This document shows positions 6,391-13,789 of a DNA stretch of 16,380 nucleotides, piece by piece. The stretch covers positions 1 to 16,380 of the forward strand of contig JACNFT010000023.1 in NCBI GenBank assembly GCA_014384505.1. Reading direction: 5' to 3'. The notes below the pieces were generated by a model that was not told the DNA's origin, did no database searches, and worked only from the letters and a program-made list of their open reading frames with translations. A program made the position numbers and the translations under genes. Every line of letters begins with the position of its first letter. Position 1 is the stretch's first letter. Origin of the DNA: Cryomorphaceae bacterium (lineage in GTDB: Bacteria; Bacteroidota; Bacteroidia; Flavobacteriales; BACL11).

Positions 6391-7582
6391 GGGTAAGAAA
6401 GTATTATTAGGGGTTACAGCTAGTATTGCAGCTTATAAAACAGCTGAATTAGTGCGCCTATTTAAAAAAGCAGGAGCTTTAGTTCGAGTTATTCAAACTG
6501 AGGCTTCTTTAGATTTTATTGCTCCGTTAACCTTAGCTACTTTATCCGAAAATCCGGTATTAACCAAAATGGTTGATACCGATAGTGGTGAATGGAGTAA
6601 TCATGTTGAATTAGGATTGTGGGCTGATATGATGGTAATTGCTCCTTTGACTGCTAATACTATGGCAAAAATGAAAAGTGGCGAATGTGATAATTTACTT
6701 TTAGCTACTTATTTGTCCGCCAAATGTCCTGTTTTTTTTGCTCCTGCAATGGATTTGGATATGTATAAACATCCTTCAACAAAAGCGAATATTAGCACAT
6801 TACAGGAATATGGAAATACTTTAATTCCTTCAGGATTTGGTGAGTTAGCTAGTGGTTTGGTAGGAGAGGGTAGGATGGCAGAACCATCTGAAATAATTGA
6901 ATGCATTACTGCAGAACTAAATAATGATTTGCCTTTAATAAATAAAAAAGTATTAATTACTGCTGGTCCAACCCATGAATCTATTGATCCTGTACGTTTT
7001 ATTGCTAATCGTTCATCAGGTAAAATGGGTATTGCATTAGCAATTGAGGCTGCAAATAAAGGAGCTTTAGTTAGTTTAGTTTTAGGTCCTACACATTTGG
7101 AATGTAACCATTCTAATATTAAAGTTTACAAAGTAATTACCGCCTCACAAATGTATGAGCAAGTAAATGCTTGCTTTTCCACATCTGATATTGGTATTTT
7201 TACTGCTGCTGTAGCTGATTATAAACCAGTTTTTGTAGCTAAAAATAAGATTAAGAAATCAGATAGTAGTTTAAGTATTTCTCTTGAAAAAACAGTTGAT
7301 ATTCTTGCGGAAATGGGGAATAAGAAAAGTGATAAGCAGTTTATTGTTGGTTTTGCATTAGAAACTGATAATGAAGTTGAAAATGCAAAGGATAAATTAA
7401 AAAGAAAAAATTTAGATATGATTGTGTTGAATTCTTTAAATAATAAGGGTGCAGGCTTTCAACATAATACTAATAAAATAACTATTATTGACAAAGCCAA
7501 TAATATTAGTAATTTTGAGTTAAAGGAAAAGAGTGAAGTTGCAAAAGATGTTATTGATAAAATAATTGAATTAAGTGAATAA
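6383..7582 (+). CDS. coaBC: CoaBC, phosphopantothenoylcysteine synthetase/decarboxylase
   Basis: Bifunctional flavoprotein in coenzyme A synthesis. CoaB couples 4'-phosphopantothenate to cysteine with CTP; CoaC decarboxylates the product with FMN. The 399 residues contain the CoaC domain (1 to about 185) with GVTASIAAYK, the catalytic His74 in NHVEL, and APLTANTMAKM. The CoaB domain (about 190-399) has TAGPTHESIDPVRFIANRSSGKMG, a KIKK motif and a C-terminal VLNSLNNKGAGFQ. Two CoaC positions deviate from E. coli Dfp: Asp124 replaces Asn125 of the PAMN motif, and Ser157 replaces Cys158 of the ACGD-GRM flap. ATG 6383 overlaps rpoZ by 8 bases; the 3' end overlaps the next gene by 8. Identity is secure; the substitutions may be usual in Bacteroidota. 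Confidence 0.95.
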   Translation: MLKGKKVLLGVTASIAAYKTAELVRLFKKAGALVRVIQTEASLDFIAPLTLATLSENPVLTKMVDTDSGEWSNHVELGLWADMMVIAPLTANTMAKMKSGECDNLLLATYLSAKCPVFFAPAMDLDMYKHPSTKANISTLQEYGNTLIPSGFGELASGLVGEGRMAEPSEIIECITAELNNDLPLINKKVLITAGPTHESIDPVRFIANRSSGKMGIALAIEAANKGALVSLVLGPTHLECNHSNIKVYKVITASQMYEQVNACFSTSDIGIFTAAVADYKPVFVAKNKIKKSDSSLSISLEKTVDILAEMGNKKSDKQFIVGFALETDNEVENAKDKLKRKNLDMIVLNSLNNKGAGFQHNTNKITIIDKANNISNFELKEKSEVAKDVIDKIIELSE

Positions 7583-8489
7583 GAAACTAGTTTTATATAT
7601 ATTATTTGGAGTGTTTGTTGTAAATACAAGTGCGCAAGAGTTATTGTGTAATATCAGAGTGAACTCAAGTCAAGTTCAAACGAGTGATAGAAAGGTTTTT
7701 CAAACCATGCAGACTGAGATTTATGAGTTCATTAATAATAAAAAATGGTCGACTACTAATATTCAGAATGAGGAGCGTATAGAATGCACTATCATGATAA
7801 ATATAAGTAAAAAAATATCTAATGATGAGTTTGAAGGTTCAATACAAATTCAAAGTACACGGCCTATTTATGGGACTTCTTATAAATCTACTTTGTTTAA
7901 TTATTTAGATAATAATTTTAGATTTAAATATTTGGAATATCAGTCTTTAGAATTTTCTGAATCTACACATATGTCTAACCTTACATCCGTTCTTGCTTTC
8001 TATGTAAACATAGTATTAGGCTTAGATTTTTCTACTTTTTCTGAAGATGGTGGAAATGAGTATTTTAACATGGCTCAAAAGATAGTAAGTAATGCTCAAA
8101 ATGCTCCAGAAACGGGTTGGAAAGCTTTTGAAAATGATAAAAACAGATATTGGTTAGCACATGATTTAATAGATCAAAGATACTCTGATTTTCATATGTG
8201 TATGTATCGTTACCATAGGATGGGTATGGATAAACTAGCTGAAGAACCAGATGATGCTCGTTTTGAAATTACGGAAGCACTAGAGAGTTTAAAAAGTATT
8301 TATCGTGAAAATACATCTGCTTTTATTCTGAAACTCTTCTTTGATGCTAAATCAGATGAGATTATTAAAATCTATTCTGAAGCTTTTCCTAATGAAAAAG
8401 CTAGGATTGCCAAAACATTAATTGAGATTGATCCTTCTCACTCTACAAAATATGAGGCGATTACCAATTCTTCAGAAGGCGGTAAATGA
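7575..8489 (+). CDS. porD: PorD-like (DUF4835) protein, type IX secretion associated
   Basis: A 304-residue exported protein. The signal peptide (KKLVLYILFGVFVVNTSAQ) ends at about residue 21, predicting a periplasmic or outer-membrane-facing product. The pattern ELLCNIRVNSSQVQTSDRKVFQ after the signal, NKKWS, and the middle motif GLDFSTFSEDGG with NMAQKIVSNAQ match the DUF4835 family, which I recall being annotated as PorD of the type IX secretion system. Its biochemical role is not established. The start is GTG at 7575, overlapping coaBC by 8 bases; no ATG lies near the signal peptide. Its stop overlaps recN by 4 bases (ATGA). The family match is confident; the name porD and the T9SS role rest on memory. 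Confidence 0.82.
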   Translation: MNKKLVLYILFGVFVVNTSAQELLCNIRVNSSQVQTSDRKVFQTMQTEIYEFINNKKWSTTNIQNEERIECTIMINISKKISNDEFEGSIQIQSTRPIYGTSYKSTLFNYLDNNFRFKYLEYQSLEFSESTHMSNLTSVLAFYVNIVLGLDFSTFSEDGGNEYFNMAQKIVSNAQNAPETGWKAFENDKNRYWLAHDLIDQRYSDFHMCMYRYHRMGMDKLAEEPDDARFEITEALESLKSIYRENTSAFILKLFFDAKSDEIIKIYSEAFPNEKARIAKTLIEIDPSHSTKYEAITNSSEGGK

Positions 8490-10123
8490 TAAAAAGTTTA
8501 CACATTCAAAATTACGCTTTATTAAAAAATGTATTTATTAATTTTACGGATGGTTTTACTGTAGTTTCTGGAGAAACTGGTGCAGGTAAATCAATTATGT
8601 TGGATGCTTTATCACTTCTTTTAGGAAAAAGAGTTGAGCGTTTTTCAGCAGATGAAAATAGATCTAAAAGTACTATTGAGGCTACCTTTATTATTGATAG
8701 ATCTAAAAAGCAATTTTTTACGGATAATGATTTAGATTTTGAAGAAGAAACTGTAGTTAGGCGAGAGATAAATGCTATTGGAAAAAGTAGAGCATTTATT
8801 AATGATACACCTGTTTTATTACAAGTATTAACTGCCTTTGGAAAGCAGATTATTGAAATTCATTCTCAACATCAGTCAGTATTATTAAAAGATGAGCAGG
8901 CTCAATTTTTGTTAATTGATCAGTTGGCAAAATCTGAAAAAGAACTAGCAAGCTACCAGAATGAGTTAAAGAAATATACTGCTTTAGTTTCAGCTTTAAG
9001 TGCCATTAAAAAATCAGGAAGTCTATCTTTATCAGAGCTAGAATTTTTACAATTTCAGTTTGAGGAGTTAAATACTGCAAATCTCATAGAGAATGAAAAA
9101 GAAGAGCTGGAAAATAAGATCTCATTATTAGAGAATGTTGATGGAATTTCAAATGCTATTGCTGAGGGAGAACATTATTTAAATAATGAACAAGGAGTAT
9201 TTACCTCTTTAAGTGTTGTTAAAAGAAAATTGAATGAATTTGATACTTTTAGTGAATTGTCAGCAAGATTAGATGTTGTCCTAATAGAATTGAATGATAT
9301 AAATGCAGAATTATCTGATATAAATAATAAGTTAAATGCTAATCCTGAAGAATTATTGAAATTTAATAATCGTTTAGACCTATTGAATAATTTATTACTA
9401 AAACACAGAAAACAATTTATTGAAGAATTAATAGATTTAAAGCATGAGATTGAGAAAAAAATTCAGCTCTCATCTTCTTTTGAAATACAAGTAATTGCAA
9501 AACATAAAGAAATAGATAAACAGATTTTAGTTTTAAAAGCTGCTGCTGAAGTTTTAAATACAAAGCGGAATAAGGTGTTACCTAGAATTAAGCAACAACT
9601 TCAGGAACATTTGCAACAATTAGGAATGCCTTATGCTAAGTTTGAAGTAGTATTTACTGAAATTAATCAGTTTTATCAAAATGGAAACACAACTATTTCC
9701 TTTTTGTTTTCGGCCAATAAAGGAAGTGTCTTGCAAGAAGTGGCTAAAGTGGCTTCTGGGGGAGAGCTTTCCAGATTAATGTTGGCTATAAAGTATATAA
9801 CAGCTCAGCTATCAAAAGTAAATATCCTTGTTTTTGATGAAATTGATACTGGTGTAAGTGGTGAAATTGCAAGTTTAATGGGAGATATGATGCTTAAGAT
9901 TAGTAAAGAAAATCAGCTAATTGCAATATCTCACTTACCACAAATAGCATCTAAAGCAAATAGTCATCTAAAGGTAGTGAAAAGGATTGTTGATAGTAAT
10001 ACTATTTCGGATGTTGTTGCTTTAAATCAGCAACAAAGAGTTGAGGAAATAGCGAAACTATTAAGTGGTAAAAAATTAACAAAGGCAGCATTTGATAATG
10101 CTGAAGAGTTATTAAATCAATAA
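8486..10123 (+). CDS. recN: RecN, DNA repair ATPase
   Basis: SMC-like ATPase acting at double-strand breaks before RecA-mediated recombination. The 545 residues are full length. The N-terminal head half carries Walker A GETGAGKS (29-36) and the HSQHQSVLLKDEQ motif. A long coiled-coil hairpin (about 150-380) is rich in Glu/Leu/Lys. The C-terminal head half has the signature ASGGELSRLM (from 423), Walker B VFDEIDTG (from Val449) and ISHLPQIAS. ATG 8486 overlaps the preceding stop as ATGA. It is the last gene of the operon that starts at bamD, since fabI has its own promoter motif 3 bases after the recN stop. No SOS-type operator is visible, as expected for an internal operon gene. Confidence 0.96.
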   Translation: MIKSLHIQNYALLKNVFINFTDGFTVVSGETGAGKSIMLDALSLLLGKRVERFSADENRSKSTIEATFIIDRSKKQFFTDNDLDFEEETVVRREINAIGKSRAFINDTPVLLQVLTAFGKQIIEIHSQHQSVLLKDEQAQFLLIDQLAKSEKELASYQNELKKYTALVSALSAIKKSGSLSLSELEFLQFQFEELNTANLIENEKEELENKISLLENVDGISNAIAEGEHYLNNEQGVFTSLSVVKRKLNEFDTFSELSARLDVVLIELNDINAELSDINNKLNANPEELLKFNNRLDLLNNLLLKHRKQFIEELIDLKHEIEKKIQLSSSFEIQVIAKHKEIDKQILVLKAAAEVLNTKRNKVLPRIKQQLQEHLQQLGMPYAKFEVVFTEINQFYQNGNTTISFLFSANKGSVLQEVAKVASGGELSRLMLAIKYITAQLSKVNILVFDEIDTGVSGEIASLMGDMMLKISKENQLIAISHLPQIASKANSHLKVVKRIVDSNTISDVVALNQQQRVEEIAKLLSGKKLTKAAFDNAEELLNQ

Positions 10124-10126
10124 GTT

Positions 10127-10134
10127 TATATTTG
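10127..10134 (+). promoter_or_regulatory. TAnnTTTG -7 promoter element of fabI
   Basis: TATATTTG is an exact match to the Bacteroidota -7 consensus. It begins 3 bases after the recN stop and ends 18 bases before the fabI ATG at 10153. No clear -33 TTTG occurs at the usual spacing. It places fabI in its own transcription unit, with a short leader. Confidence 0.5.
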
Positions 10135-10152
10135 CAAAATAAATTACACAAA

Positions 10153-11001
10153 ATGGCAAACAATATTTTAAAAGGAAAGAGAGGAATTATTTTTGGTGCA
10201 TTAGATAGTAAATCTATAGCTTGGAAAGTTGCACAACATGCACATGCTGAGGGTGCAAAATTTGTTCTTACAAATGCACCTATCGCTTTGCGAATGGGTA
10301 CAATTAACGAATTAGCTGAAGAAACAGGTTCTATCGTTATTCCAGCTGACGCAACTTCAATGGAGGATTTGAAAGTCCTATATGAAGGAGCTATGGAAGA
10401 GTTAGGAGGGAAGATTGATTTTGTACTGCATTCTATTGGGATGTCAGTAAATGTCCGTAAGGGAAAGGCTTATTATGAGCAAAACCACGATTGGACTATG
10501 AAGGGTTATGATGTTTCAGCTTTGTCATTCCATAAAACTATGCAAGCTGCTTGGGAATTAGATGCTTTAAGTGAATGGGGGTCAGTTGTTGGACTTTCTT
10601 ACATTGCTGCTCAAAGAGTATTTCATACATATAATGATATGGCAGACAACAAGGCTATGTTAGAATCTATTGCAAGAAGTTTTGGTTACCATTACGGAAT
10701 AAGAAGAAATGTGAGAGTAAATACAATTTCTCAATCACCAACAGATACTACTGCTGGTAGTGGAGTAGCTGGTTTTGATGGTTTTTATAGGTTCGCTAAT
10801 GATCTTTCTCCTTTAGGAAATGCTACATCTGATGAGTGTGCAGATTATTGTATTTCTATGTTTTCTGATTATACAAGAAAAGTAACTATGCAAAACTTAT
10901 TTCATGATGGAGGTTTCTCTTTTACTGGAATGAGTGAAACAGCAATGGCTACTTATCTAAAAGTGATGGAAGATGAGAAAGAAGTTTCTGATAAAAAATA
11001 A
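10153..11001 (+). CDS. fabI: FabI, enoyl-[acyl-carrier-protein] reductase
   Basis: NADH-dependent reductase completing each cycle of fatty-acid elongation. From ATG 10153 it is 282 residues of SDR fold: an N-terminal nucleotide-binding stretch GIIFGALDSKSIAWKVAQ, HSIGMS near residue 98, and the FabI catalytic arrangement Tyr150 - 9 residues - Tyr160 - 6 residues - Lys167, spaced as in E. coli (146/156/163). The C-terminus has FHDGGFSFTGM. The frame is open to a TTG at 10132, but that lies within the promoter element and the family N-terminus begins at MANNILKGKRG. Residues around the active-site tyrosines (AAQRVFHTYNDMADNKAM) differ markedly from the E. coli sequence while keeping the catalytic side chains. 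A strong terminator follows. Confidence 0.94.
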   Translation: MANNILKGKRGIIFGALDSKSIAWKVAQHAHAEGAKFVLTNAPIALRMGTINELAEETGSIVIPADATSMEDLKVLYEGAMEELGGKIDFVLHSIGMSVNVRKGKAYYEQNHDWTMKGYDVSALSFHKTMQAAWELDALSEWGSVVGLSYIAAQRVFHTYNDMADNKAMLESIARSFGYHYGIRRNVRVNTISQSPTDTTAGSGVAGFDGFYRFANDLSPLGNATSDECADYCISMFSDYTRKVTMQNLFHDGGFSFTGMSETAMATYLKVMEDEKEVSDKK

Positions 11002-11020
11002 TTATACTTTATTATATATA

Positions 11021-11050
11021 AAAAAAGCCCACTTTTCAGTGGGCTTTTTT
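11021..11050. terminator. Bidirectional intrinsic terminator between fabI and clpC
   Basis: A perfect 13-bp inverted repeat (AAAAAAGCCCACT / AGTGGGCTTTTTT) flanks a TTTC loop at 11034-11037. The GC-rich core GCCCACT is flanked by A6 and T6, giving a hairpin followed by a U-tract in either direction. It serves fabI from the left and clpC from the right, where the clpC stop codon lies only one base beyond it. Confidence 0.9.
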
Positions 11051-11051
11051 A

Positions 11052-13598
11052 TTAGTCTTTCTTCACTGACTTTTTTGGTTTTTGCTTAGGCTTAGTTATT
11101 TTCATTGTTAAAGTGGATTTATCCTTCTTTAAGCTGACTTTAATTGTATCGCCTTCTTTTATTTGAGCATTTATTATCTCTTCTGATAACGGATCTTCAA
11201 AATATTTTTGAATAGCTCGCTTTAAAGGTCTGGCGCCAAATTTAGAGTCAAATCCTTTTTCAGCTATAAAATCTTTAGCTTCTTCTGATATTTTAACGGT
11301 ATATCCTAAAGTGTCTATACGTTTTAATAAGCTATTCATTTCAATATCTATAATTTTATCAATATCTTTTTTCTCCAAACTATTGAATACAATTACATCA
11401 TCAATTCTATTTAAAAATTCAGGTGCAAAAGCTCTTTTTAATGCTTTTTCAATTACTCCTTTTGAGTGAGTGTCAGAATTATTAATTTTAGCTGTAGTGT
11501 TAAATCCTATACCTTGTCCAAAATCTTTTAATTCACGAGCTCCAATATTTGAAGTCATAATAATAATAGTATTTTTAAAACTAATTTTTCTTCCTAAGCT
11601 ATCGGTCATCTGTCCATCATCTAATGCTTGTAATAAAATATTAAATATATCAGGATGTGCTTTTTCAATTTCATCAAGTAAGATAACAGAATAGGGCTTT
11701 CTTCTTACTTTTTCAGTAAGTTGTCCACCTTCCTCATAGCCTACATATCCAGGAGGAGCTCCAACCAATCTACTCACAGCAAATTTCTCCATGTATTCAC
11801 TCATGTCTAAGCGGATAAGTGATTCTTGTGAATCAAACATTTCTTCTGATAAAGCTTTGGTAAGTTGTGTTTTTCCAACACCTGTTGGTCCTAAGAAGAT
11901 GAATGAACCAATGGGTTTGTTAGGGTCTTTTAGTCCAACTCTATTCCTACGAATAGCTTTTACAACTTTCTCAACCGCTTCATTTTGTCCAATAATTTTA
12001 GCTTTAATGCTTTCTGTCATTGATGAAAGCTTCTTTCTTTCTTGTGACGCAATTCTGTTTACAGGAATTCCTGTCATTATTGAAACTACATCTGCTACAT
12101 TTTCTTCTGATACAGTTTCCTTATGTGCTTTTAACTCCTTTTCCCATATATCTTTAGCATGCTCAAGTTGAGCGGTGAGCTTCTTTTCACTATCTCGTAA
12201 TTCAGCTGCTATTTCAAATTTCTGCTTTTTGATAGCACCTTTTTTCTGAATTGTAATCTCATCAAGATTAGATTCTAAATTTATAATGTTTTTTGGAACT
12301 TTAATATTAGTTATATGCACTCTTGATCCTGCTTCATCCAATGCGTCAATAGCCTTGTCTGGTAAGAATCGATCATTCATGTACCTGTCAGTTAGTATCA
12401 CGCAAGCTTTTATTGCATCAGCAGTATAACTTACATTATGATGCTCTTCATATTTAAATTTGATGTTTGTAAGTATTTCTATTGTTTCATCAATTGAAGT
12501 AGGTTCAACCATTACCTTTTGAAATCTTCTTTCTAAAGCGCCATCCTTTTCGATATGTTTACGGTATTCATCAAGGGTCGTTGCACCAATGCATTGTAGC
12601 TCCCCTTTTGCTAAGGCAGGCTTAAACATATTGGAAGCATCTAACGATCCTGAAGCGCCTCCAGCGCCAACTAAAGTATGTATTTCATCAATGAATAAAA
12701 TGATATCAGGATTTTTTTCTAATTCGTTAATGATTCCTTTCATTCTCTCTTCAAATTGTCCTCTGTATTTAGTTCCTGCAACCAAAGCAGCTAAGTCAAG
12801 CATGACAATTCTTTTATTGAATAAAACCCTTGAAACTTTTCTTTGTATTATTCTAAGCGCTAAGCCTTCAGCAATAGCGGATTTACCCACTCCTGGTTCT
12901 CCAACTAAAATTGGATTGTTCTTTTTTCTTCTACTTAGTATCTGAGATACTCTTTCAATTTCTTTGTGCCTTCCTACAACAGGGTCTAACCTTCCTTCAT
13001 TAGCGTATTTTGTCAGATCTCTTCCAAAGTTATCCAAAACAGGAGTTAGGCTTTTAGAGTTTGATTTTGGTTTTTCAATTGTTGATGAGCCAAAAACATC
13101 ATCATCATCTTCATTTTCATCATCTTCATCAAAAGAATCATCATGCTTTGAGCTAATATCAATATTATGAGAATCATATTCTTCTAAAATAATTTCATAA
13201 TTAAGGTGTAAGTGTTTGAAGGATATGGTAACAATATTGCTTTTGTCAAGTAGGATAGCTAGTAGAACATGAATTGTTTTTATTTCATCTTCTCCTAAGT
13301 TTTTACGCTCCATTATTGATTTTTTAAGAATGCGTTCTGTTTGTTTCTTAAAATCAATACTATCTTTATCAATATTAGATCTACTTTCTCTTTTGGTAAT
13401 ATTACTTTCAATGATAACGCGTAAGTCTTTAGGATCTATTCCTAAACCTTTTAATGTCTCTATTGCAGTACCACCACCTTCACGTAATATGCCTAAAAAC
13501 AAATGTTCAACGCCTATGCTTTCGCCACCTAATCTAATTACCTCTTCTCTTACATAGGTAAAAACATCTTTCATTCTATTTGAAAATCCTGTATTCAT
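11052..13598 (-). CDS. clpC: ClpC, AAA+ chaperone/unfoldase of ClpCP protease
   Basis: Hexameric Hsp100 ATPase that unfolds proteins and feeds them to ClpP. The 848 residues show the full ClpC plan: two N-terminal Clp_N repeats (1 to about 145); an Asp/Glu-rich linker (about 152-170); D1 with Walker A GEPGVGKS (233-240), pore loop GTKYRGQF and FIDEIHTL; a UVR-type coiled segment around residue 469; D2 with Walker A GPTGVGKT (570-577), pore loop GYVG and LLDEIEKAH. The ClpP-docking tripeptide IGF is at 697-699. The UVR motif and IGF loop separate it from ClpB. The C-terminus is Lys-rich (KQKPKKSVKKD). It is a single-gene unit divergent from gyrA; no adjacent ctsR/mcsAB genes are visible, unlike in Firmicutes. 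Confidence 0.96.
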   Translation of the reverse strand: MNTGFSNRMKDVFTYVREEVIRLGGESIGVEHLFLGILREGGGTAIETLKGLGIDPKDLRVIIESNITKRESRSNIDKDSIDFKKQTERILKKSIMERKNLGEDEIKTIHVLLAILLDKSNIVTISFKHLHLNYEIILEEYDSHNIDISSKHDDSFDEDDENEDDDDVFGSSTIEKPKSNSKSLTPVLDNFGRDLTKYANEGRLDPVVGRHKEIERVSQILSRRKKNNPILVGEPGVGKSAIAEGLALRIIQRKVSRVLFNKRIVMLDLAALVAGTKYRGQFEERMKGIINELEKNPDIILFIDEIHTLVGAGGASGSLDASNMFKPALAKGELQCIGATTLDEYRKHIEKDGALERRFQKVMVEPTSIDETIEILTNIKFKYEEHHNVSYTADAIKACVILTDRYMNDRFLPDKAIDALDEAGSRVHITNIKVPKNIINLESNLDEITIQKKGAIKKQKFEIAAELRDSEKKLTAQLEHAKDIWEKELKAHKETVSEENVADVVSIMTGIPVNRIASQERKKLSSMTESIKAKIIGQNEAVEKVVKAIRRNRVGLKDPNKPIGSFIFLGPTGVGKTQLTKALSEEMFDSQESLIRLDMSEYMEKFAVSRLVGAPPGYVGYEEGGQLTEKVRRKPYSVILLDEIEKAHPDIFNILLQALDDGQMTDSLGRKISFKNTIIIMTSNIGARELKDFGQGIGFNTTAKINNSDTHSKGVIEKALKRAFAPEFLNRIDDVIVFNSLEKKDIDKIIDIEMNSLLKRIDTLGYTVKISEEAKDFIAEKGFDSKFGARPLKRAIQKYFEDPLSEEIINAQIKEGDTIKVSLKKDKSTLTMKITKPKQKPKKSVKKD
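13097..13130 (-). repeat. Imperfect GAT/GAA trinucleotide tract in clpC
   Basis: The plus strand shows CATC/TTC triplets in near-continuous order, reading GAT and GAA codons on the coding strand. It encodes the Asp/Glu-rich linker between the ClpC N-domain and D1. It is imperfect and in frame, so it looks like ordinary low-complexity coding sequence that could vary in length among strains. Confidence 0.4.
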
Positions 13599-13789
13599 AA
13601 CTAGTTGTTTTAATTTAATCTAAAATATGTTGCAAGATACTTACTAAAAACCTATACTCTACAATAGTATTACTTCATTTTTTTTAACAAATATTGTTCA
13701 TAACTTATAAGGTAAAAAATAAGCATTTTACTATTATAAATACGCAAATTTCTTTTATTTGTTACCTTAACGAAAAAAAGAAAAAATAT
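13599..13789. promoter_or_regulatory. Divergent control region between clpC and gyrA
   Basis: 191 very AT-rich bases without a gene. For clpC, a minus-strand TATCTTG at 13639-13633 is a near match to the -7 element, 34 bases before the ATG, with an upstream TTG about 22 bases away. For gyrA, TTTATTTG at 13754-13761 matches TAnnTTTG except at its second base, 28 bases before the ATG. Two inverted repeats lie in the middle: AACAA/TTGTT with a 3-base spacer (13686-13698), and an imperfect pair TTATAAGGTAAAA / TTTTACTATTATAA (13705-13739). Either could be an operator, or chance in AT-rich DNA. No CtsR- or CIRCE-like operator was recognised. Confidence 0.45.

Noticed and set aside
10132..10152. 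TTG start for fabI at 10132
   Set aside because: The TTG is part of the TATATTTG promoter element, and the FabI N-terminus aligns from ATG 10153.
11791..12171. 126-codon open frame antisense to clpC, and shorter ones at 11470, 12589, 12964 and 13330
   Set aside because: All lie opposite conserved ClpC domains, lack recognisable motifs and have no promoter or spacing logic.
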